Assembly: GCA_900540475.1 (NCBI GenBank)
Contig: UQGG01000018.1
Location: 65,323 to 129,322 of the forward strand
Source: an uncultured Robinsoniella sp.
Lineage (GTDB): Bacteria; Bacillota; Clostridia; Lachnospirales; Lachnospiraceae
Direction: 5' to 3'
DNA: 64,000 bases
The notes beneath the pieces were generated by a model, which was not told the DNA's origin, did no database searches, and was given only the letters and a program-made list of their open reading frames with translations. The position numbers were made by a program, and so were the translations under genes. Positions 35,945 through 44,494 of the stretch are shown piece after piece; within the stretch, counting starts at the first letter, position 1, and each line of letters starts with the position of its first letter.

Positions 35945-37399
35945 TTATTTATGATTTATTTTTTCCCTTATATTACCCATTATACCAGTAATGGTGTAGT
36001 TAGGAAACCATCTCCACATAACTTTTATTTTCATAATGCCAAATAATTTGCAATATTCCATATAGTTTATTCTTTCAAGATACGTATTTAAAAAAGATGA
36101 CGTATCGAAATCTTCTTTATTTATATGAAACTTAGTCCTTTTCTCAGTGAAAAGCCTCAATAACTGTTCTTCAAACTCTTCAGGTAAAATCAATTGATGA
36201 TCAATTTTATTTATTTGCTGTTGCAGAAAAACATCATCATCCAGAAGATGATCTACCATACTTATCATTTCATTTTCTGAAGTAAATTCAATATTCAATT
36301 CTTCTGGCCGTAGCAAAACACCTGTTGAACATTCATCGTAAATGAGAGTTATTGGCAACGTTTTTGCAGCTATTGCATATTGTGACATTAACCCGCCAAT
36401 CATTGGATACGTACTAAGATATAGAGTAACATTTTTCATTACTGCAAACAAATCACTTCTTTCCGGTATCCAATATACTCTTTTCGGAAATTTTTCCTGC
36501 AACTTTTTAAGCTCTCTTCCATCTCCTGTACCTGCATATAAAAATATAACATCTGAATGTCTTTTTAATATGTGATTTACTATTTTGTAATATAGATTAT
36601 CAGCTCCTAATGTCTTATACAGGGAACCTCCTGAAAATACAACTTTCTTATCTCTGCATTGAAATGGAAACCCCTGAAACTCAGCCTTATCATCAATCAT
36701 AGGATAAAACGGCAACTTGATTATACGGTCTTCAGTAATTTTCCTTTTATAAAACGAAACTGATGCACCATAATCTCTAAATTCAATAAAATAATCACAG
36801 GATCTTTTTCCCAGCCAAAAAGCATGATCAGTTAAATTTATCAAATACCTGTCAAGCAGACCTTCCAGCCCGGTACATGCAGTTATTCCAATCAAATCAT
36901 ATGGCGTTGTGTATAATATAATCTTTGAAACATTTTCTTTTTCCACAATACAATTTATCGTCTTTATACTTTGTATTATATCTTTTTCAGAAATGAAGAT
37001 CATTTTATTGTTTTTATTTTTCCCCAGTTCTTTAGAAATGCCAGGTATAAAATTCTTTCTATCGCTGAATGTCACATATACAATGTCAAACTGAAGATTC
37101 ACCAACGCCTTAACATAAATAAGTGCTAACCCACGATTATCAAGTCCAAATCCATCATAAAATAAAATGCTATTCGCTTTTTTTTCAAAAAATTGATTTA
37201 CAGACCCAATATTTTGAGCAACCTTGCAGATTATTTCTTCTACATAATCATCGCAATAACATTGATTTAATTGATACATATATCTGCCATAAAACGTTGT
37301 TGCCTTTAATGCCCTTTCTATGTCATTTTTCTTCATATAATGCATTATAATTGATTTCATCTTTTGGCTGTCTTTTTTAATCCGTTTGTTCATGAGCAA
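35945..37399 (-). CDS. Putative GT-B glycosyltransferase
   Basis: A 484-residue soluble protein of unclear family. The C-terminal half (about 260-420) looks like a GT-B donor domain: VVFSGGSLYKTLG, FLYAGTGDGRELKKL and RVYWIPERSDL. The N-terminal half has IDxDGFGLDNRG-like elements (FYDGFGLDNRG). The EX7E motif of GT4 is not obvious. Two starts are possible: TTG at 37399, where AAAGGG is 8 nt upstream, and ATG at 37393, where the same site is 14 nt away. I keep the TTG for spacing. It lies 3 nt after the upstream GT2 stop, so the genes are coupled. Confidence 0.6.
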   Translation of the reverse strand: MLMNKRIKKDSQKMKSIIMHYMKKNDIERALKATTFYGRYMYQLNQCYCDDYVEEIICKVAQNIGSVNQFFEKKANSILFYDGFGLDNRGLALIYVKALVNLQFDIVYVTFSDRKNFIPGISKELGKNKNNKMIFISEKDIIQSIKTINCIVEKENVSKIILYTTPYDLIGITACTGLEGLLDRYLINLTDHAFWLGKRSCDYFIEFRDYGASVSFYKRKITEDRIIKLPFYPMIDDKAEFQGFPFQCRDKKVVFSGGSLYKTLGADNLYYKIVNHILKRHSDVIFLYAGTGDGRELKKLQEKFPKRVYWIPERSDLFAVMKNVTLYLSTYPMIGGLMSQYAIAAKTLPITLIYDECSTGVLLRPEELNIEFTSENEMISMVDHLLDDDVFLQQQINKIDHQLILPEEFEEQLLRLFTEKRTKFHINKEDFDTSSFLNTYLERINYMEYCKLFGIMKIKVMWRWFPNYTITGIMGNIREKINHK

Positions 37400-37402
37400 A
37401 CA

Positions 37403-38416
37403 TTACGCCCTTTCTTTTAAATCATCTTTTACAGCTGCGTAATCTTTATCATTACTATCCGCAACTTTCTTATTACCATTGTCATAGTCCAACTTTCTCA
37501 CATGATATTGTATATCCTCTAATAACTTCCTGTTTCCGGAAATGATATCTGCCTGCAAGCCCACTATTCCCGTCATAACACCTAAAATAATCATCATGCT
37601 TGCTAAAATAAGGGATTGTGTATGACCACGTCCTCCATCTATTACGAAGAAATAAATAAACCTGATCCCAATTGCAACGCCTATAAAAGAAAGAATACTT
37701 CCAATTATCGTAAAGAAATACAACGGCCGATACATCATAAAAGCCCGCACAATCGTCAGCATAGACTTCTTCACATACCCAAACATACTGCTAAACAGCC
37801 TTGATGGTCTGAGCTCTCCATTGGTCCTAATCGGTACTGATGTACAGGCCATCTTATTTCTACCAGCCTGAACAATCGTTTCCAAGGTATAAGTATATTC
37901 ATTAATAACATTCATGCGCATAGCAGCTTCCCTGCTATATGCCCGAAATCCGCTAGGTGCATCCGGAATATCTGTCTTTGACGCCTTACGAACAACCCAA
38001 CTGCCAAAATGCTGCAATCTTTTCTTTAACGGAGAGAAATGTTCGGTTTTGTCTATTGGTCTTTCTCCAATTACAATATCTGATTCCCCATTTAATATTG
38101 GTCTTACCAGCTTTTCAATATCTTCCCCACAATACTGATTATCCGCATCAGTATTCACAATAATATCAGCGCCGTTCCTAAGACAGGCATCAAGTCCGGC
38201 CATAAAGCCTTTTGCAAGCCCTTTGTTTCTTTTAAAGTTCACAACATAATGGACTCCCCAGTTTTTTGCAACCTCTACTGTATTGTCCTGGCTTCCGTCA
38301 TTTATGATCAGATACTCGATTTCATCAATCCCGTCAATTTGCTTTGGCAAGTCATTCAGTGCTATTTCCAAGGTTTGTGCTTCATTATAACATGGAATCT
38401 GAATAATCAATTTCAT
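37403..38416 (-). CDS. GT2 polyprenyl-phosphate sugar synthase-like, two C-terminal helices
   Basis: A 337-residue GT2 protein with IQIPCYNEAQTL, INDGSQDNT, NTDADNQY and the PSGFRAYSREAA segment, followed by two helices at about 230-255 and 265-290 and a charged tail. The catalytic core resembles dolichol-phosphate mannose synthases, and the two-helix end resembles GtrB. It probably makes a lipid-phosphate sugar for outer-face GT-C enzymes. AAAGG lies before the ATG. It follows the ugd terminator. Confidence 0.8.
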   Translation of the reverse strand: MKLIIQIPCYNEAQTLEIALNDLPKQIDGIDEIEYLIINDGSQDNTVEVAKNWGVHYVVNFKRNKGLAKGFMAGLDACLRNGADIIVNTDADNQYCGEDIEKLVRPILNGESDIVIGERPIDKTEHFSPLKKRLQHFGSWVVRKASKTDIPDAPSGFRAYSREAAMRMNVINEYTYTLETIVQAGRNKMACTSVPIRTNGELRPSRLFSSMFGYVKKSMLTIVRAFMMYRPLYFFTIIGSILSFIGVAIGIRFIYFFVIDGGRGHTQSLILASMMIILGVMTGIVGLQADIISGNRKLLEDIQYHVRKLDYDNGNKKVADSNDKDYAAVKDDLKERA

Positions 38417-38465
38417 AATTATTTATCAACCTTTCCTTCGTTCTCTCATTTTCTTCCAACCACCC

Positions 38466-38498
38466 AAAAAACGGATATCTGCAAAAACGGATATCCGT
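38466..38498 (-). terminator. Intrinsic terminator after ugd
   Basis: ACGGATAT (arm 38498-38491 on the minus strand) pairs with ATATCCGT (38478-38471), followed by a run of T. AAAAACGGATATC appears twice as a direct repeat here. It makes ugd a single-gene unit. Confidence 0.75.
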
Positions 38499-38509
38499 AA
38501 TTCCTTGTC

Positions 38510-39820
38510 CTACATTAACTCACTATTCACTGTTTTACGTCCAATCGAATTATAAATTATTTTTGTGCCTTCAAATACATCTAAGGAGTAACAATTTCTT
38601 CCGTCTAATACGATAGGTTTTCTCATGAGTTGTTCATACTTCTTAATATCAAAATTCTTTACTTCGTCCCACTCCGTAAAGATAAAGCAGATGTCTGCAT
38701 CTTTTAAGGTGTCTTCGATGCTTGAACAATAATCCACTTTCTTTGGATAGAGCTTTTTGAAATTCTCAGTACCAACCGGGTCCCAGGCTTTTATGTTTGC
38801 ACCGTCTTCCAGAAGGATTGGAACATTTACAAGGGATGCTGCTTCACGCAGATCATCCGTTCCAGGCTTAAAGGTGAGTCCCAGTACTGCCACATTGAGA
38901 TCGGTAAAGTCTTCATAGTATTTTTTTGCTTTTTTTACCAGTTTTAATTTCTGGTTTTCATTTACATCAATAGCTGCTCTGATTGTCTTTATTTCATTGT
39001 CATTAAAGCTTGCCAGCCAGCTTAAGGCTTTTGTGTCTTTTGGAAAACAGGAGCCGCCGTAACCAATTCCGGAATTTAAGAACCTTTTGCCGATACGCGC
39101 ATCATATCCCATTCCTTTTGTAACATCTTCTATGTTTGCACCCACGATTTCGCACAGATTCGCTATTTCGTTTACATAGGAGATCTTCAGTGCCAGAAAG
39201 TCATTGGATGCATATTTAATCATCTCTGCACTTCTTCGGTCTGTTACAATTACCGGCGCATCGAACTGTTCATAAACTTTCTTTAAGACTTCCCCTGCTT
39301 TTTCATCTTCCACACCGATTACGATACGGGAAGCATGAAGGGTATCCGGAACTGCCGTTCCCTGAGAAAGGAATTCAGGATTGGATGCGATATCCACTTT
39401 GACATCATGTGTCAGGCGCTCCCGCAGATAGGCTTCTACCTTATCATTGGTACCGATCGGCACAGTAGATTTTACAACAACTACACAGTCTCTCTCTACG
39501 GATTGTGCAATCTGTTTTACCACTTTAAAAACATAGGATAAATTTGCGGAACCATCCTGTTTTTCCGGAGTTCCCACGCCAATAAAAATGGCCTCCGCAT
39601 CTTTATATGCAGCGCCATAATCCGTCGTAAACTGTAAATGATTCATACTTTGCTGCATTAATTCATCCAGTCCCGGCTCATAGATAGGGGATATCCCCTT
39701 TTTCATTTTCTCAACTTTTTCTTCATCAATATCAACACAAGTTACATCGTGTCCTTTACTCGCAAGGCAGACGCCTGTGACAAGTCCGACATAACCGGTT
39801 CCTGCAACTGCTATTTTCAT
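38510..39820 (-). CDS. ugd: UDP-glucose 6-dehydrogenase family
   Basis: A 436-residue NAD-dependent nucleotide-sugar dehydrogenase that oxidises the C6 alcohol of UDP-glucose (or a relative) to a uronic acid. The N-terminal Rossmann motif is AVAGTGYVGLVTG with the acidic VDID end. The catalytic cysteine is in GIGYGGSCFPKDT (about 260). The C-terminal UDP-binding domain has GLTFKPGTDDLREA. Length is typical (430-450). It provides uronic acid for a teichuronic or capsule-like polymer. GGAGAAG precedes the ATG. It has its own extended -10 promoter and a terminator. Confidence 0.93.
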   Translation of the reverse strand: MKIAVAGTGYVGLVTGVCLASKGHDVTCVDIDEEKVEKMKKGISPIYEPGLDELMQQSMNHLQFTTDYGAAYKDAEAIFIGVGTPEKQDGSANLSYVFKVVKQIAQSVERDCVVVVKSTVPIGTNDKVEAYLRERLTHDVKVDIASNPEFLSQGTAVPDTLHASRIVIGVEDEKAGEVLKKVYEQFDAPVIVTDRRSAEMIKYASNDFLALKISYVNEIANLCEIVGANIEDVTKGMGYDARIGKRFLNSGIGYGGSCFPKDTKALSWLASFNDNEIKTIRAAIDVNENQKLKLVKKAKKYYEDFTDLNVAVLGLTFKPGTDDLREAASLVNVPILLEDGANIKAWDPVGTENFKKLYPKKVDYCSSIEDTLKDADICFIFTEWDEVKNFDIKKYEQLMRKPIVLDGRNCYSLDVFEGTKIIYNSIGRKTVNSELM

Positions 39821-39859
39821 TTTATCTTCTCCGCATATTATTCACAATATAGTGTTTAA

Positions 39860-39868
39860 ATTATATCA
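39860..39868 (-). promoter_or_regulatory. Extended -10 promoter of ugd
   Basis: Minus-strand TGATATAAT (39868-39860) is a perfect extended -10 box 40 nt before the ugd ATG. The -35 position (TGGTAA at 17 nt) is weak. Confidence 0.55.
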
Positions 39869-40016
39869 TATGTTTTAAAAATTTACCACCCTATATAAGG
39901 TTATTTTTTACATATTTTTTGCTAATTTTGACATTCTGAGGCATTTCCGTTCATACTTTCATAATATTTGCTTCATATTTCATTTCATAACGAGATCAGA
40001 AAAGTATGATTGACAT

Positions 40017-40075
40017 TAAAAAATCTATCTTTCATAGAAAGAGCTATCAGGTCAAATTTTATCACCGATAGCTCT
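40017..40075 (-). terminator. Intrinsic terminator after the aldolase gene
   Basis: AGAGCTATC (arm 40075-40067 on the minus strand) pairs with GATAGCTCT (40048-40040), extended inside by GGT/ACC. A short second hairpin and then TTTTTT (40023-40018) follow. Confidence 0.6.
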
Positions 40076-40152
40076 TGCCTGCATTTTATAAGTTTTTCAT
40101 ATTTCGAATTTGCGGTCTCCAAATGCTTGCTTTTAATTAAAAAAGCGAAAAC

Positions 40153-41751
40153 CTATTTCACATAGAATGTATCTGTAATAAATTTCACCGAAATCTTATC
40201 TTCCATCTTCTTAAGGCAGTCAACCACATACTGGTTCATACTATTAGACTTCTCTTTCTCGATCCGGTACTCCATGCTGGAATTGTAATAGTTATCTTCA
40301 ATCGGTGAGTAACCATCAAAGCCGGCACAAGCCACGTTTTCCACTTTTACTTTCATCAATGTTTTCAGAAGCATGATAAATGCATTATCAATGATCTCCG
40401 CATCTTCATCCACAAGAGAACTGTAATTTAGCGTATAGTCAAAGCTTCCCTTGGTATTGGTCACATTAGATGTGGCAATGACTTTGGTATCACGGTTCTT
40501 ATATTCTGTGATGACGCTGTTCAACTGAACGTATCTCCTTGAGTTGCTTAAGAATACATAATCCACCATCAGGGCTCCCGGTATATAATTTGTGGATATC
40601 ACAACCGGATGATTTTCGTCTATATAAGCTTTGATTTTTTCTTCCTGGGCCTGTACATTCTTTCCTGGTCCAACTAAGAGAATTTTCTTTCCTGCTAACT
40701 GTTCTTCCAGTTTTGCCAGATCACTTACATCATTGCATTCTGCGTTCTGATATTGATTGTACAGATGTTCGATATACTTCTGATCGTATAATAATTTCTT
40801 TTCAAATTCAATGCTGTTCAGTATTTCATTTAAGGACTTCAGAGATAAGGTGTGCTTGTCCATTAAATATTTTACATAACTTGGATGACAGTTATTAGAT
40901 GCTGACAGATAGAAGAAAAGATTATATCCCCATGGACTCTTTTCATAAATGTTCATGATGTTGATGTCAATAGCTTCTAACATCTGGCTGATATCGTAAT
41001 TCTTTCCGCAGTTAGTATTCAGGTACATGGAGAGCAATTCCATTGGTGCATTTCCCGCACTTTTCCCCATACCGTAAAGAGTTGCATCTACGACTACCAT
41101 ACGGTCCGTATGCGCCTTCAGTACTTCCATACAGTTGGAATATGCCAGCTGAAAGTTGTTATGGGAATGATATCCCACACCGATTTCCGGTACGAGGTTG
41201 TGGTCTAATAATTCAAAATAATGCATCAGATGTTCCTGATGAAGCAGTCCATAGGTATCTACAATAGATACTGCATAGGGTTTTAATTCGTTTACAAGAT
41301 CGATCAGATCCAGCATCTCTCTGTCCGAATAACTTGTAATGGAAACTGCCTGGGTAAATACCTGATAGCCCAGATCTTTCACCTGGCGGCAGAAAGCAAT
41401 TGCTTCATGCATTAAATGTTTTTTAAAGATTACACGAATACCGTCCAGATAGCTGTCTTTACAAGGGGACAAATTTTCAATGCCGCAGGTACCAAAATCG
41501 ATCATACCAACTACCATAGCCTGTCTTCTGTCAAGACCGCCAAAGATTTTCCCCACACAGTCCGTATCCGGCATGATGGTACGATCAATATTAAACTTCT
41601 CTCTTTCATCTAAGAATCCGACTTCAATCATATCTACATTTGTGCTGACCAGTCTTTCAAATAAACTTACGATATTGTCGTGTCCGAAATTCCAGTCGTT
41701 GACATAACCACCGTCACGTAAAGTACAATCTAACAATTTTATATTATTCAT
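40153..41751 (-). CDS. DRE-TIM aldolase fused to a DUF115-like Rossmann domain
   Basis: A 532-residue two-domain protein. Residues 1-340 are a DRE-TIM metallolyase (HMG-CoA lyase / 4-hydroxy-2-oxovalerate aldolase type): LLDCTLRDGG with Arg12-Asp13, metal-binding His195 and His197 in GYHSHNN, and GMGKSAGNAP (227-236). Such enzymes split or form C-C bonds with pyruvate or acetyl-CoA. Residues 354-532 form a second domain beginning KKILLVGPGKNVQ with a late VACAGFDGYS (473-482), resembling the DUF115 protein encoded at 45229. It may build a 2-keto-3-deoxy acid for the cytidylyltransferase at 44495. It has its own promoter; AGGAGAA precedes the ATG. The substrate is unknown. Confidence 0.75.
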   Translation of the reverse strand: MNNIKLLDCTLRDGGYVNDWNFGHDNIVSLFERLVSTNVDMIEVGFLDEREKFNIDRTIMPDTDCVGKIFGGLDRRQAMVVGMIDFGTCGIENLSPCKDSYLDGIRVIFKKHLMHEAIAFCRQVKDLGYQVFTQAVSITSYSDREMLDLIDLVNELKPYAVSIVDTYGLLHQEHLMHYFELLDHNLVPEIGVGYHSHNNFQLAYSNCMEVLKAHTDRMVVVDATLYGMGKSAGNAPMELLSMYLNTNCGKNYDISQMLEAIDINIMNIYEKSPWGYNLFFYLSASNNCHPSYVKYLMDKHTLSLKSLNEILNSIEFEKKLLYDQKYIEHLYNQYQNAECNDVSDLAKLEEQLAGKKILLVGPGKNVQAQEEKIKAYIDENHPVVISTNYIPGALMVDYVFLSNSRRYVQLNSVITEYKNRDTKVIATSNVTNTKGSFDYTLNYSSLVDEDAEIIDNAFIMLLKTLMKVKVENVACAGFDGYSPIEDNYYNSSMEYRIEKEKSNSMNQYVVDCLKKMEDKISVKFITDTFYVK

Positions 41752-41847
41752 TTTTTATTCTCCTGTTCTTCAAAACTTATTGGTGTACCAACAAATTTTG
41801 ATGTAAATTTCCATATAATCCAATATAAGTTACTGCATTCAGCACTT

Positions 41848-41876
41848 ATTATACAGGTAAATTTGCATTTTGTGAA
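41848..41876 (-). promoter_or_regulatory. Promoter of the aldolase gene
   Basis: TTCACA (41876-41871), a 17-nt spacer and TATAAT (41853-41848) on the minus strand: one mismatch from the -35 consensus and none from the -10. The start point should be near 41841, giving a leader of about 90 nt. Confidence 0.75.
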
Positions 41877-41994
41877 GTATTTTCGTTTCGGTAAGCCGAA
41901 CGCCCCTGCAGCGCGTAGTTATTTATTGTGTCCAAATCATTTACTTTTTCGTTATTACAGCATTCACTCTGCTGCCAGATTTTATAAAAAGAAG

Positions 41995-43740
41995 CTATTT
42001 ACTGCCCAGTAATTTTAAACACATGCGCATAATCAGTCTGCCTAATCCATTCTTTTTCAACGCATTGCCTACCCGGTATTCATCTGTATTCTTTATATCT
42101 TTCAGTTCCGCTGTACATTTCTTATACTTTTTACGAAGCTCTTCACACTGCTTTTTCGACTCCCCATACTTAAACTTCCAGTTCTTGATCTGAGTCCCCT
42201 GCCAAGGTACGGGATAATTTGCAATCCCGGCAAGAGTGGATTTCGGAATTGTAAATAATTCTTTGGGGTTCATATCAAACTGGGTGCACTGACACAGATC
42301 GATTACGGTTCCGCTGACAGGAGTCATTACCGCCAGTGGTGACAACAGTACAAACGGATATTTGGAGTAGGTTGTTCTTCCGTTCATCTCTACCCCGTAC
42401 TTGCCTTTTAGCACGCTCTCAATCTGTCTCACAGGGTCTGCTTCAGTCTGAGTCTTACTATTTACCAGCCCATTCATAATTTCTTTTATAACTTCATTCC
42501 CTTTTGCTGCACCGAATACTTTATCCGAAAAATGCGTTTCATCTAAGAAACTGAAGAACGCCGGATAACTGCGCATACAGTCAAATGGTCCGTTTATTTT
42601 CATATTGGAGCCCAGATATATACCGCCTTCTGCATAGATTCTTTTCAGTGCGAAATATCCGGCTGCCAGTTTATAATTCTTTTGTAAAAATGCCTGCTCT
42701 ATCATCTGATTTTCCTGCACATCACAGTTCTTTGGGCTTAACACAACTGCCTCCCCCTCTTCACGAAAGGCCTGCTTTGCCACTTCTGCGGCCTGCTGGG
42801 ATGTGATTTCCTGGGAAAATCCGTCCAGATAAATTTTCTTTGGGACTGCCTGCTCTGTCAATCCTAAATAATAGGTAATTTCCTTATATTTGTCCGGATT
42901 TGCCAGATAGCATGGATTCTTTTCAATCATTGGTGCAAGTGACTTAAAATACGAAAAGAACTCATCCCCAAAATACCACATTGCTTTGGATTTATCAATG
43001 GTCTTTTCTGCCATATTCATTACAATTTCATTACGGTATTTGGCATCTATATTTCCGATTGCCATTTTTGCAGCTTTTACAAAATCCAAAATTTTTCTTT
43101 CTTTTGTGCGGTGCACGGTGGAATCTTCCCGATCCATCCAGTAATAAACAGGTGATGGCTCATATCCAACTTTTGCTGCTGCTGCGATCAGAACCGGAAT
43201 ATAGGCTACATCCTGGTAGATCATGTCTGCAGTTCCACCCGTTTTCTCCCAGAGTTCTTTTTTTACCAGAAGACTCCACAGCGTAAACGGTGTGATATCC
43301 AGAAGCATGCTTTCTTTGGTAACCGGACCGGGCAGCAATCCCAGCAGATACTTTCCGTTACCCCTTACCCGGTAAGAAGCTCCATAGATCAGTTCACAAT
43401 TTTCTTTTTGGGCACGTGCATACATGCGCTCCAGAGAGTTCTCTATCATGTAGTCATCCGCATCACAGAATGCAAGATATGTACCTTTTGCTTCCTTTAT
43501 TGCCAGATTTCTTGCAATTCCCTGTCCGTGGTTTTCTGTATGAAGCACCTGCATAAGCTCCGGATATTTCTTTTTGTATTCATCCAAAATGACGCCGGAA
43601 CTATCGGTAGATCCATCGTCAATTGCCACTACCTCTATGTCTTTCATGGTCTGGCCCACAGCAGAATCCAGACATCTTCTCAAATATTTCTCCACATTAT
43701 AAACCGGTATGATGATTGAAATCAGTACTTTTTTATCCAT
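41995..43740 (-). CDS. GT2 glycosyltransferase fused to a degenerate GT32-like domain
   Basis: A 581-residue protein. Residues 5-240 are a GT2 GT-A domain with SIIIPVYNVEKYLRRCLDS, IDDGSTDSSG and FCDADDYM (91-98). A second region (about 300-500) resembles the GT32 capsular/OCH1-type sugar transferase domain: KKIYLDGFS, then LKRIYAEGGIYLGSNMKI (365-382). In active GT32 proteins the last part reads GGIYxDxD; here the acidic pair is replaced by Gly377-Ser378-Asn379, so this second domain may be catalytically dead or bind rather than transfer. A basic coiled tail (about 525-581) follows. GGGAG precedes the ATG. Confidence 0.75.
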   Translation of the reverse strand: MDKKVLISIIIPVYNVEKYLRRCLDSAVGQTMKDIEVVAIDDGSTDSSGVILDEYKKKYPELMQVLHTENHGQGIARNLAIKEAKGTYLAFCDADDYMIENSLERMYARAQKENCELIYGASYRVRGNGKYLLGLLPGPVTKESMLLDITPFTLWSLLVKKELWEKTGGTADMIYQDVAYIPVLIAAAAKVGYEPSPVYYWMDREDSTVHRTKERKILDFVKAAKMAIGNIDAKYRNEIVMNMAEKTIDKSKAMWYFGDEFFSYFKSLAPMIEKNPCYLANPDKYKEITYYLGLTEQAVPKKIYLDGFSQEITSQQAAEVAKQAFREEGEAVVLSPKNCDVQENQMIEQAFLQKNYKLAAGYFALKRIYAEGGIYLGSNMKINGPFDCMRSYPAFFSFLDETHFSDKVFGAAKGNEVIKEIMNGLVNSKTQTEADPVRQIESVLKGKYGVEMNGRTTYSKYPFVLLSPLAVMTPVSGTVIDLCQCTQFDMNPKELFTIPKSTLAGIANYPVPWQGTQIKNWKFKYGESKKQCEELRKKYKKCTAELKDIKNTDEYRVGNALKKNGLGRLIMRMCLKLLGSK

Positions 43741-43781
43741 TCTCTTAATCTCCCTTTTATTATAGACTATAGTGCCTGTTT

Positions 43782-43835
43782 AAAAAACCCCGCAAACAGA
43801 CATCCTTTGGAAAAAGCATGTCTGTCTGCGAGGTT
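43782..43835 (-). terminator. Strong intrinsic terminator of the tagD-to-HAD operon
   Basis: A long stem (arms about 43835-43818 and 43803-43786, minus strand AACCTCGCA...TTGCGGGGTT) is followed by TTTTTT. It begins directly after the HAD stop codon, so the operon that starts at the tagD leader ends here. Confidence 0.88.
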
Positions 43836-44486
43836 CTATATACCAAAAAACGCTCTTATATCCTCTACCGTATCCGCCGTAAACACATGGGGATGCTCTT
43901 TTACATCTCCGTCAGTTCGAAATCCAAAGCCAAATGTGACTGCCATAAAGTCAACCCCTGCTTCAAAAGCTCCCACTGCATCGGAAGTTGTGTCCCCAAT
44001 GAGAATGCCTTCCTTTGAAAAGGCAAGCCCCATGAGGGATTCGCAGCGCATAAGTACATCCTTTTTTGTCATTTTGCTGGCAAAATCGGAGCCGCAGATC
44101 ACATCACAGTGTTCCGCGATATTGAAATGCTCTAATATCTCGATTGCATAATCCTCTCTTTTTAAGGTAGCAACCCCAATTTTATAGCCATTTGCCCGCA
44201 GAGCTTTCAGCAAATCATAGATGCCGTCATACGCTTTTGCCAAAAACAGATCATGATTTTTATACCGGTCCCGGAAAATTTCCGTTGCACGGTCAGCTTC
44301 TTCTTCTGATAATCCATACTGTTTCATCAGTGATTTCTTAATCGGCGGTCCAATAAAGGTGCGTTTTACTTCATTTTCAAGGGGGCTGTAACCCATCTTA
44401 TCAATGGTATAGTCCACACTTTTTAATACACCTGCGGAAGTATCCAGCAGAGTTCCGTCCAGGTCAAATATTACTGCTTTATACAT
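43836..44486 (-). CDS. HAD-superfamily phosphatase (Gph-like)
   Basis: A 216-residue haloacid-dehalogenase hydrolase with motif I FDLDGTLLDT (nucleophile Asp8, acid Asp10), a helical cap (about 15-85), motif II in GVATLK, a conserved Lys in the region following AEHCD, and the motif IV GDTTSD. It dephosphorylates a small phosphorylated metabolite. Its neighbour 9 nt upstream is a KdsB-like cytidylyltransferase, so it may play the part of KdsC (removing the phosphate from an ulosonate 8- or 9-phosphate), which is inference. AGGAG lies 5 nt before the ATG. It is the last gene of the unit. Confidence 0.83.
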   Translation of the reverse strand: MYKAVIFDLDGTLLDTSAGVLKSVDYTIDKMGYSPLENEVKRTFIGPPIKKSLMKQYGLSEEEADRATEIFRDRYKNHDLFLAKAYDGIYDLLKALRANGYKIGVATLKREDYAIEILEHFNIAEHCDVICGSDFASKMTKKDVLMRCESLMGLAFSKEGILIGDTTSDAVGAFEAGVDFMAVTFGFGFRTDGDVKEHPHVFTADTVEDIRAFFGI

Positions 44487-44494
44487 AAAAACTC

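Larger units (their letters stand above)
39821..40152. other. 332-bp gap between ugd and the aldolase gene
   Basis: AT-rich and non-coding. It holds the ugd promoter (39860-39868) on its left and the aldolase terminator (40017-40075) on its right. I see no further structured element or small gene. Confidence 0.6.

Noticed and set aside
43741..43781. A promoter with TATAAT just before the 41995-43740 gene
   Set aside because: The -10-like box lies so close to the ribosome site that the transcript would begin within or after it, and no -35 box fits.
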